Below, piece by piece: positions 1 through 5,342 of a DNA stretch of 7,592 bases; the stretch's first letter is position 1, and every line of letters begins with the position of its first letter. This stretch comes from an uncultured Haemophilus sp. (lineage in GTDB: Bacteria > Pseudomonadota > Gammaproteobacteria > Enterobacterales > Pasteurellaceae): positions 1 to 7,592 of the forward strand of contig CABSZQ010000056.1 of NCBI GenBank assembly GCA_902482195.1. Reading direction: 5' to 3'. The notes below the pieces were generated by a model that was given only the letters and a program-made list of their open reading frames with translations, was not told the DNA's origin and searched no databases. Both the position numbers and the translations under genes were made by a program.

Positions 1-1174
1 CTTGGTTCACAATTTGAATGGTTGGGTCATCTTGCACTAGGGCTAAGTAGCTATACATGTTATCGGTCGCTTTACCGATTGGCTGTGCCACAAATTCACG
101 GGTGGCTTCATGCACAGGTTTTAAAAGTGCGGTCAATTCGGCATCACTTTCTGTGGTCGCTTTTTTGTTTTCAGCATCATAAATTGGGCGAAGTACCGCT
201 TTACCATCAGCCACTAACCATTTGCCGTTGTGTTGAGCAAGGGTTAAGTCGATTACACTGATGTTGTTTGCCCAGTAGCCAGCCATACTTTCAGGTACGC
301 CTTTTACAGTACCTTTAGCAATATCTGCATTTGGTGATTTGGCGAACTCTTTGTTTGGGAATAGACGGTGAGAGTGACCGAAAACAATCGCGTCAATGTG
401 TGGTACATCAGCAAGGTAGAATGCTGAGTTTTCTGCACCTTCTTGATATGGCTCATCTGATGGGCCTGTGTGAGCAAGTGCCACAATAATATCTGCGCCT
501 TTTTGTTTCATTTCTGGCACATATTTTTGTGCAGTTTTCACGATATCGCGAGTTTCTACTTTGCCTTGTAAGTTCGCTTTATCCCACACCATAATTTGTG
601 GTGGCACAAAACCGATATAACCGATATTGAGTTTATGCGTTTTTCCTTGGCTATCGACTACTTCTTTTGTTTGGATTACATAAGGCGTGAAATAGGGCTC
701 TTCAGTACCGACTTTTACTACGTTGGCATTGATGATAGGGAATTTCGCTTGTTTAATCGCATCCGCTAAATAATCTAAGCCATAGTTAAATTCGTGGTTG
801 CCTAATGTTCCCACTTCATAGTGCATTGCATTTAAGCAATCTACGGCTGGGTTTGGTTTGCCTTCTTTGTAACCTTTAGCTGCTTGATAGTCAGCGATTG
901 GGTTACCTTGGATTAAGTCACCGTTATCAACTAAAACGCTATTTTTCACCTCTTGACGAGCTTGACGAATCAAGCTTGCTGCACGGGTAAAACCGAATTT
1001 CTCAGTAGGTGCATCTTTGTAGTAATCGAAGTCAGTTAAAAAACTGTGAATATCGGTCGTTGCTACGATACGTAAATCGACTTGTGTGTCGCTTTTCGCA
1101 AAAGCAAAACGGCTCGCACTCAACGCTAAAATGCTGCTTGCGCCAAGTTGGATGAAATCTCTTCTGTTGATCAT
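1..1174 (-). CDS. cpdB: 2',3'-cyclic-nucleotide 2'-phosphodiesterase / 3'-nucleotidase CpdB (3' part cut by window edge)
   Basis: Periplasmic metallophosphoesterase that hydrolyses 2',3'-cyclic nucleotides to 3'-nucleotides and then to nucleosides, used for nucleotide salvage. I translated this frame by hand: it is open from ATG 1174-1172 to the left edge, giving about 391 residues of a family usually near 650. The visible part is the N-terminal metallophosphatase domain. Likely metal ligands are D41 and H43 (TTDIHS), D86 (DNGDLIQG), N126 (GNHEFNYG), H235 (LAHTGPS), and H267 and H269 (FGHSHR). It aligns closely with E. coli CpdB from memory, including NMYSYLALVQDDP near the edge. The start is supported by AGGAG at 1184-1180, five bases upstream. 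Residues 1-26 form a signal peptide with a twin-arginine motif (NRRDFIQLG), a short hydrophobic stretch and a likely cut after AFA, so export may be by Tat rather than Sec. A perfect uptake signal lies inside the gene. The nucleotide-binding C-terminal domain is outside the window. Confidence 0.95.
   Translation of the reverse strand, partial: MINRRDFIQLGASSILALSASRFAFAKSDTQVDLRIVATTDIHSFLTDFDYYKDAPTEKFGFTRAASLIRQARQEVKNSVLVDNGDLIQGNPIADYQAAKGYKEGKPNPAVDCLNAMHYEVGTLGNHEFNYGLDYLADAIKQAKFPIINANVVKVGTEEPYFTPYVIQTKEVVDSQGKTHKLNIGYIGFVPPQIMVWDKANLQGKVETRDIVKTAQKYVPEMKQKGADIIVALAHTGPSDEPYQEGAENSAFYLADVPHIDAIVFGHSHRLFPNKEFAKSPNADIAKGTVKGVPESMAGYWANNISVIDLTLAQHNGKWLVADGKAVLRPIYDAENKKATTESDAELTALLKPVHEATREFVAQPIGKATDNMYSYLALVQDDPTIQIVNQ
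127..135 (+). repeat. DNA uptake signal sequence (Haemophilus type), intragenic
   Basis: Perfect 9-base core AAGTGCGGT, the signal that Haemophilus-group Pasteurellaceae recognise during natural transformation. It lies inside cpdB. On the coding (minus) strand it reads as codons ACC GCA CTT, giving Thr-Ala-Leu in the segment ELTALLK. Confidence 0.9.
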
Positions 1175-1259
1175 ATGTGCTCCTGTTGTGTGAGAATCGA
1201 CGGGATTTTAAATCTCTTTTATATATAAAGAAAGCGCAATATAAAGTTCTTGGATGAAG

Positions 1260-1275
1260 TGTGATGAGCATCACA
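1260..1275. promoter_or_regulatory. Perfect CRP (cAMP receptor protein) binding site between cpdB and arcB
   Basis: TGTGA-N6-TCACA with both half-sites exact, centred between 1267 and 1268. It sits in the 232-base divergent gap between cpdB (start 1174) and arcB (start 1407) and could serve either gene. Toward arcB it would lie near -62 to -64 of a weak promoter at 1296-1324, compatible with class I activation. Toward cpdB, minus-strand TATATT (1243-1238) and the TATA-rich stretch near 1216-1230 are possible -10 elements, but neither gives a standard CRP spacing. The site is read directly from sequence; the regulated gene is inference. Confidence 0.8.
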
Positions 1276-1295
1276 AAATAAAGGATTGAATTTGG

Positions 1296-1324
1296 TTGCA
1301 AAACTCCGCATTTGGGACAAAAAT
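1296..1324 (+). promoter_or_regulatory. Weak candidate sigma-70 promoter for arcB
   Basis: TTGCAA (1296-1301), a 17-base spacer, then AAAAAT (1319-1324). Both boxes are imperfect. The main argument is position: a start near 1331 puts the perfect CRP site about 63 bases upstream, close to the class I distance. It would leave a leader of roughly 75 bases before arcB. This is a guess. Confidence 0.3.
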
Positions 1325-1406
1325 AGGTTATCCAATCCACTAGAAATTAAGTCATTCATAGTAAGGTAGCCTGCATTTATTGATGGCATCCGATAAGGAG
1401 ATCGCT

Positions 1407-2411
1407 ATGGCTTTTAATCTTAAAAATAGACACCTATTAAGTCTTGTTCATCATTCAGAACGCGAAATTAATTATTTGTTAGATTTATCACGTGATTTGA
1501 AACGTGCTAAATATGCAGGAACAGAGCAACCTCAGCTTAAAGGTAAAAATATCGCACTTATTTTTGAAAAGACATCAACGCGTACTCGTTGTGCTTTTGA
1601 AGTTGCAGCTTATGATCAAGGTGCTCGAGTGACTTATATCGATCCAAACTCTTCTCAAATTGGACATAAAGAAAGCATGAAAGATACAGCTCGAGTACTT
1701 GGAAGAATGTATGATGCGATTGAGTATCGAGGCTTTAAACAAAGTACCGTACAAGAACTTGCAGATTATGCTGGAGTGCCGGTGTTTAATGGTTTAACGG
1801 ATGAGTTTCATCCTACACAAATGCTCGCGGATGTTCTCACGATGATTGAGCATTGTGACAAGCCACTTCATCAAATAAGTTATGTGTATATTGGTGACGC
1901 ACGCAATAACATGGGGAATTCTCTTTTACTAATTGGATCAAAACTAGGGATGGATGTGCGTATTTGCGCCCCTAAAGCCTTATTACCAGAAGCCAGTTTT
2001 ATTGAAATGTGTAAGGGTTTTGCTAAAGAAAGCGGTGCGCGGATTACTGTAACGGAAGATATCGATAAAGCCGTAAGAGGAGTTGATTTTGTGCATACAG
2101 ATGTTTGGGTCTCAATGGGTGAACCATTAGAAGCTTGGGGAGAACGTATTAAGTTATTGCTTCCTTATCAAGTAACGCCTGAACTCATGAAGCGTACAAG
2201 TAATCCAAAAGTAAAATTCATGCACTGTTTACCTGCATTCCATAATAGCGAAACCAAAGTGGGTCGCCAAATTGCTGAAAAGTATCCTCAATTAGGGAAC
2301 GGCATTGAAGTGACTGAAGAGGTGTTTGAATCGCCGATGAATATTGCATTTGAGCAAGCAGAAAACCGTATGCATACGATTAAAGCAGTCATGGTAGCGA
2401 GTTTAGCTTAG
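1407..2411 (+). CDS. arcB: Ornithine carbamoyltransferase (catabolic type, ArcB/ArgF family)
   Basis: Cytoplasmic enzyme that interconverts ornithine plus carbamoyl phosphate with citrulline plus phosphate. The 334 residues match the usual family length. Visible motifs are the carbamoyl-phosphate loop S57-T58-R59-T60-R61, the HPTQ motif at 135-138, ornithine-binding D232 with S236-M237-G238, and the catalytic HCLP at 273-276. I chose ATG 1407 because AAGGAG (1395-1400) lies six bases upstream and the protein then starts [11 protein letters not shown] like its homologues. The frame stays open to a TTG at 1380, which lacks such support. No arcA or arcC is next to it. The next genes downstream are the speF leader and speF, so its product or substrate ornithine is the shared metabolite. 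The family includes anabolic ArgF/ArgI enzymes with the same motifs, so the catabolic label rests on similarity to the H. influenzae protein and on context. No clear terminator follows, so readthrough toward speF is possible. Confidence 0.95.
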   Translation: MAFNLKNRHLLSLVHHSEREINYLLDLSRDLKRAKYAGTEQPQLKGKNIALIFEKTSTRTRCAFEVAAYDQGARVTYIDPNSSQIGHKESMKDTARVLGRMYDAIEYRGFKQSTVQELADYAGVPVFNGLTDEFHPTQMLADVLTMIEHCDKPLHQISYVYIGDARNNMGNSLLLIGSKLGMDVRICAPKALLPEASFIEMCKGFAKESGARITVTEDIDKAVRGVDFVHTDVWVSMGEPLEAWGERIKLLLPYQVTPELMKRTSNPKVKFMHCLPAFHNSETKVGRQIAEKYPQLGNGIEVTEEVFESPMNIAFEQAENRMHTIKAVMVASLA

Positions 2412-2518
2412 GAAAGATCTCGATAAATGAGTACATTTATTAATCATCTATTTTAAGAATAATTTATTTCCATACTTTTTGTGGTTTTATTTTTTTATGT
2501 GAAAAATTAAATTTATTT

Positions 2519-2534
2519 TTTGATAATGATCACA
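2519..2534. promoter_or_regulatory. CRP- or FNR-like site upstream of the speF leader promoter
   Basis: TTTGA-TAATGA-TCACA matches the CRP consensus at 9 of 10 positions. The nested TTGAT-AATG-ATCAC (2520-2533) matches the FNR consensus TTGAT-N4-ATCAA except for the last base, so sequence alone does not say which regulator binds. The centre (2526.5) is about 61 bases upstream of the start predicted from the promoter at 2552-2580, the standard class I spacing. This supports activation by energy/carbon status or by anaerobiosis. Confidence 0.6.
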
Positions 2535-2551
2535 TTTTTTGAAAAATATTA

Positions 2552-2580
2552 TTGACATGATATTTACACAAGCAGAGAAT
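2552..2580 (+). promoter_or_regulatory. Sigma-70 promoter of the speFL-speF-potE operon
   Basis: A perfect -35 box TTGACA (2552-2557), a 17-base spacer and a four-of-six -10 box GAGAAT (2575-2580). Transcription would begin near 2587-2588. That yields a leader of about 490 bases before speF and places the leader ORF about 37 bases downstream of the start. It is the best promoter-like sequence between arcB and speF. Confidence 0.7.
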
Positions 2581-2624
2581 ATACCCAACTAAGGTTAGTT
2601 TAGATAGAAAGAGGAAATTTTTCT

Positions 2625-2819
2625 ATGCTACTTCGTACATATATACACAGATACGTCCACACGAAAGTATTGAGACTTTTACGGTTTAATCCGATAAAAG
2701 GTCGTTCTTTGATGGCGCATATCCGTCGTACACGCCATATTATGATGCCATCGCATCGCTCTTGTTTCTCATATTCAGTATTTGCTTCTCAAAACAAACC
2801 ATCCAACACGGCTCTCTAA
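2625..2819 (+). CDS. speFL: SpeFL-type ornithine-sensing leader (arrest) peptide, extended form
   Basis: Leader ORF of 64 codons upstream of speF. Residues 32-56 align without gaps to the end of the 34-residue E. coli SpeFL as I remember it, with 12 of 25 identical, including HIRRT, HIM, HR and two phenylalanines. In E. coli this peptide binds ornithine in the ribosome tunnel, stalls the ribosome and lets transcription continue into speF. Two features differ here. There are 29 residues before the in-frame Met30, rich in Arg, His and Leu, and 8 residues (NKPSNTAL) after the position of E. coli Arg34, which is Gln here. The ATG at 2625 has GAGGA (2611-2615) nine bases upstream. The extension region is clearly richer in G+C than the flanking leader, which favours translation from there. 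Starting at ATG 2712 would give a 35-residue peptide, almost the E. coli length. The family assignment is strong; the start is uncertain. Confidence 0.8.
   Translation: MLLRTYIHRYVHTKVLRLLRFNPIKGRSLMAHIRRTRHIMMPSHRSCFSYSVFASQNKPSNTAL
2696..2714 (+). promoter_or_regulatory. Alternative internal start of the leader peptide (AAAAGG plus ATG)
   Basis: AAAAGG (2696-2701) lies ten bases before ATG 2712-2714, which is in frame with the longer leader ORF. Starting here gives a 35-residue peptide beginning MAHIRRT, nearly the length of E. coli SpeFL. Against it, in the alignment this Met matches internal Met8 of E. coli SpeFL, so homologous sequence may begin before it, and the Shine-Dalgarno match at 2611-2615 is better. 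Confidence 0.4.
2785..2809 (+). promoter_or_regulatory. G-free, C-rich stretch at the end of the leader ORF: candidate Rho-loading (rut) site
   Basis: 25 bases with no G and ten C, in otherwise A/T-dominated leader RNA and probably unstructured. It spans the last codons of the conserved SpeFL core and most of the extra C-terminal tail. A ribosome stalled with Gln56 (codon 2790-2792) in the P site would cover it to about 2806. In E. coli, speF control involves Rho-dependent termination that the stalled ribosome prevents. That this stretch is the Rho site here is inference from composition and position. Confidence 0.4.
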
Positions 2820-2846
2820 ACAGAGTTGTTCTCTCTGTTTAGAGAG
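2812..2846 (+). promoter_or_regulatory. Perfect 14-bp hairpin containing the leader peptide stop codon
   Basis: CTCTCTAAACAGAG (2812-2825) and its exact complement CTCTGTTTAGAGAG (2833-2846) enclose a 7-base loop TTGTTCT. The leader's TAA stop (2817-2819) lies in the left arm. No U-run follows, so it is not a standard intrinsic terminator. A ribosome reaching the stop must open the stem, whereas one stalled at the conserved SpeFL end (about eight codons earlier) would leave it folded. This suggests an attenuation, RNA-stability or pausing element. Confidence 0.7.
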
Positions 2847-3074
2847 TCTCCACAGATTAATTTCTGAATATTTTTGTGTTGCTTAAAATAGGCAAAAAAT
2901 ATTTTTTCGAAATTAACTTAATCTTATTTAATTTAAAATAAAAAATTCTTACTTTAGTTTTTTTTATATAAAAATCTAGAGCGGGTTGTTTTATTCTAAA
3001 TAAATCTATTGTGTTATTAATTTTAATAACGCAGGGTAACTTTACGTCAAAAAAATAAATAAAAGGAGTTTATT
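2847..3074 (+). other. Distal half of the speF 5' leader RNA, AT-rich, no gene seen
   Basis: No convincing ORF is present; the stretch is dominated by A and T runs, including eight T at 2958-2965 and a palindromic A6TAT6 near 2893-2906. The only clear structure is an A/U-rich stem at 3011-3032 (core GTTATTAA/TTAATAAC), about 30 bases before the speF Shine-Dalgarno. The speF ribosome site AAGGAG (3063-3068) closes the region. I see no known riboswitch. Confidence 0.6.
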
Positions 3075-5237
3075 ATGCCAAACTTAAAAATTGCATATAG
3101 TCCAAAAGTTGAACAATATTTCTCTACTAATAGAGAATTAGTTGAAATTGACAAAACAGACTTTACTGATGTTGCCGCTATTGTGTTGACATCAGGGGAT
3201 GTCGGTGAATACCTTGAACGTATTCAAGCAACAAATTTTGGTATTCCAGTATTTGTTGTTCAAACTGAAGAAGAACAAGTTGATCCGAAATTCTATGATG
3301 CTATTTATCATATTCAAGATTTAAATGGTTATGACATTAAGCTTTATAGTCGTCAAATCGAAACCGCAGCGAAATTTTATGAAGAAAAAATGTTACCTCC
3401 ATTCTTCAAAATGTTAAGTGAATATGTAGAAATGGGTAATATTGCTTTTGACTGTCCGGGACACCAAGGTGGTCAATACTATCGTAAACATCCGGCAGGT
3501 CGTTTCCTTTATGATTTCTACGGTGAAAACATTTTCCGTTCAGATATTTGTAATGCGGACGTGAAATTAGGTGACTTGTTAATTCACGAAGGTGCAGCTT
3601 GTGATGCTCAAAAATATGCGGCTCAAGTATTCAATGCAGATAAAACGTACTTCGTATTAAATGGTACATCTTCTTCAAACAAAGTTGCATTAAATGCAGT
3701 ACTTGCTCCGGGCGATTTAGTATTATTTGACCGTAATAACCATAAATCAAACCACCATGGTGCATTAATTCAAGCGGGTGCAACCCCAATTTACTTAGAA
3801 ACAGCACGTAACCCATTTGGTTTCATTGGTGGTATTGATAGTCACTGCTTCGAAGAAGATTATTTGAAATCATTAATTAAAGAAGTCGCACCTGAAAAAT
3901 TAAATCAAAAACGTCCATTCCGTTTAGCGGTTATCCAATTAGGTACTTATGACGGTACAATTTATAACGCACGCCAAGTGGTAGATAAAATCGGTCATCT
4001 TTGTGACTATATTTTATTCGACTCTGCATGGGTAGGTTATGAACAATTCATTCCAATGATGAAAGACTGCTCGCCATTATTGCTTGAATTAAATGAAAAT
4101 GACCCGGGGATTTTAGTAACGCAATCTGTTCATAAACAACAAGCAGGTTTCTCACAAACTTCACAAATTCACAAAAAAGATAAACACATTAAAGGTCAAG
4201 ATCGTTATGTAAACCATAAACGTTTCAATAACGCCTTCATGTTACATGCTTCAACCAGTCCGTTCTATCCGTTATTTGCTGCATTAGATGTGAATGCGAA
4301 AATTCAAGGTAGTGAAGCAGGTCGTCGTTTATGGCATGAATGTGTGAAAGTCGGTATCGAAGCACGTAAATTAGTATTAAATCACTGTGAATTAATTCGT
4401 CCATTTATTCCAACCACAATTAAAGGTAAAAAATGGCAAGATTATGATACAGAAGAAATTGCAACTAATCTCGAGTTCTTCAAATTCCACCCAACAGATA
4501 CATGGCATAAATTTGAAGGTTATGCTGATGAACAATACTTCGTTGACCCATGTAAATTCTTGCTTACCACGCCAGGTATTAGCTTAGAAACAGGCGAATA
4601 TGAAAAATTTGGTGTACCAGCAACCATTCTTGCAAACTACTTACGTGAAAACGGTATTATTCCGGAAAAATGTGACTTGAACTCTATCTTATTCTTGCTC
4701 ACTCCGGCAGAAACTCTCACCAAAATGCAAACATTGGTAGCTCAAATTGCCTTGTTCGAAAAACACATCAAACAAAACTCTTTATTAAAAGATGTATTGC
4801 CAACTGTGTACAAAAACAACGAAGACCGCTACAAAGGTTACACAATCCGTCAATTATGCCAAGAAATGCATGACCTTTATGTAAGCCGCAATGTAAAACA
4901 ACTTCAAAAAGACCTATTCCGCAAAGCAACATTACCGGAATATGCATTAAATCCACACGATGCGAATATTGAATTCGTTCGTAACAAAGTTGAACTTGTT
5001 GCATTAACTGACATTGTTGGTCGCGTAGCTGCGGAAGGTGCATTACCTTATCCTCCAGGTGTGTTATGTGTGGTTCCAGGGGAAAGATGGAGTTCAACTG
5101 CACAAAAATACTTCCTCGCATTAGAAGAAGGTATCAACACATTACCTGGTTTCGCACCTGAAATCCAAGGGGTTTACTTACAAAAAGACCCTGATGGACG
5201 TACTCGTGCATATGGCTATGTTTTAACTGACTATTAA
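3075..5237 (+). CDS. speF: Inducible ornithine decarboxylase SpeF
   Basis: PLP-dependent fold-type I decarboxylase that converts ornithine to putrescine and CO2 in the cytoplasm, consuming a proton; it serves polyamine synthesis and acid tolerance. The 720 residues fit the biodegradative ornithine/lysine/arginine decarboxylase family (about 710-755). Domains in order are an N-terminal wing (about 1-107), the PLP-binding core, and a C-terminal domain (from about 415) ending YGYVLTDY. Visible active-site elements are DCPGHQGGQ (126-134), the phosphate-binding NGTSSSNK (196-203), H223, which should stack on the cofactor, D316 in DSAWVGYEQ, and the Schiff-base lysine K354 in SVHKQQAGF. ATG 3075 has AAGGAG six bases upstream. 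The long leader with a SpeFL-like peptide indicates induction by ornithine, and potE follows 105 bases later, the usual speF-potE pairing. The start sequence and context favour SpeF over constitutive SpeC. Confidence 0.97.
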   Translation: MPNLKIAYSPKVEQYFSTNRELVEIDKTDFTDVAAIVLTSGDVGEYLERIQATNFGIPVFVVQTEEEQVDPKFYDAIYHIQDLNGYDIKLYSRQIETAAKFYEEKMLPPFFKMLSEYVEMGNIAFDCPGHQGGQYYRKHPAGRFLYDFYGENIFRSDICNADVKLGDLLIHEGAACDAQKYAAQVFNADKTYFVLNGTSSSNKVALNAVLAPGDLVLFDRNNHKSNHHGALIQAGATPIYLETARNPFGFIGGIDSHCFEEDYLKSLIKEVAPEKLNQKRPFRLAVIQLGTYDGTIYNARQVVDKIGHLCDYILFDSAWVGYEQFIPMMKDCSPLLLELNENDPGILVTQSVHKQQAGFSQTSQIHKKDKHIKGQDRYVNHKRFNNAFMLHASTSPFYPLFAALDVNAKIQGSEAGRRLWHECVKVGIEARKLVLNHCELIRPFIPTTIKGKKWQDYDTEEIATNLEFFKFHPTDTWHKFEGYADEQYFVDPCKFLLTTPGISLETGEYEKFGVPATILANYLRENGIIPEKCDLNSILFLLTPAETLTKMQTLVAQIALFEKHIKQNSLLKDVLPTVYKNNEDRYKGYTIRQLCQEMHDLYVSRNVKQLQKDLFRKATLPEYALNPHDANIEFVRNKVELVALTDIVGRVAAEGALPYPPGVLCVVPGERWSSTAQKYFLALEEGINTLPGFAPEIQGVYLQKDPDGRTRAYGYVLTDY

Positions 5238-5245
5238 TAAAGTGT

Positions 5246-5270
5246 GGTTATGAGGTTTTCCCTCATAACC
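5246..5270 (+). promoter_or_regulatory. 10-bp hairpin just after speF
   Basis: GGTTATGAGG (5246-5255) and CCTCATAACC (5261-5270) form a perfect stem with loop TTTTC. No U-run follows on the plus strand (next bases CTCTCAGC), so it is more likely an mRNA-stabilising or processing element between speF and potE than an intrinsic terminator. Its left flank AAGTGTGGT (5240-5248) is a one-mismatch uptake signal. Confidence 0.6.
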
Positions 5271-5288
5271 CTCTCAGCACAAACAAAA

Positions 5289-5328
5289 AAAGTGCGGTTA
5301 AAAACATCTGATTTTTTGACCGCGCTTT
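5289..5328. repeat. Inverted pair of DNA uptake signals forming a 16-bp hairpin inside the speF-potE operon
   Basis: The left arm (5289-5304) holds the perfect core AAGTGCGGT (5290-5298). The right arm (5313-5328) holds the inverted core with one change (ACCGCGCTT). The arms pair over 16 positions with two G-U wobbles around an 8-base loop, CATCTGAT. Such pairs commonly act as terminators at gene ends in Haemophilus. Here the pair lies within the operon and ends immediately before the potE Shine-Dalgarno AAGGAG (5329-5334). On the plus strand only three T end the stem and no T-run follows. On the minus strand a T-rich run follows, so it would terminate better against antisense transcription. 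Confidence 0.8.
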
Positions 5329-5342
5329 AAGGAGTATAAATT

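Noticed and set aside
22..486. Short frames on either strand inside cpdB (22-261 plus, 304-486 minus)
   Set aside because: They are shadow frames of the cpdB coding sequence, which reads through without stops and aligns to its family.
1287..1300. Possible ArgR (ARG box) site TGAAT-TTGG-TTGCA before arcB
   Set aside because: Only the left half matches; the right half and the central A/T requirement fail.
1032..1340. Open frame of 102 codons on the minus strand across the cpdB start
   Set aside because: It overlaps the first codons of cpdB in another frame, has no family resemblance, and spans the CRP site and promoter region.
1380..1406. Upstream TTG extension of arcB (nine extra codons)
   Set aside because: No ribosome site at the right distance. 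AAGGAG at 1395-1400 fits ATG 1407 and gives the standard 334-residue protein.
2423..2440. ATAAATG-AGTA-CATTTAT hairpin after arcB as a terminator
   Set aside because: The stem is short and A/T-rich with no U-tract directly after it, so it is too weak to call.
3631..5121. Minus-strand open frames inside speF (61 and 117 codons)
   Set aside because: They lie antisense within a strongly conserved coding gene and have no recognisable product or ribosome site.
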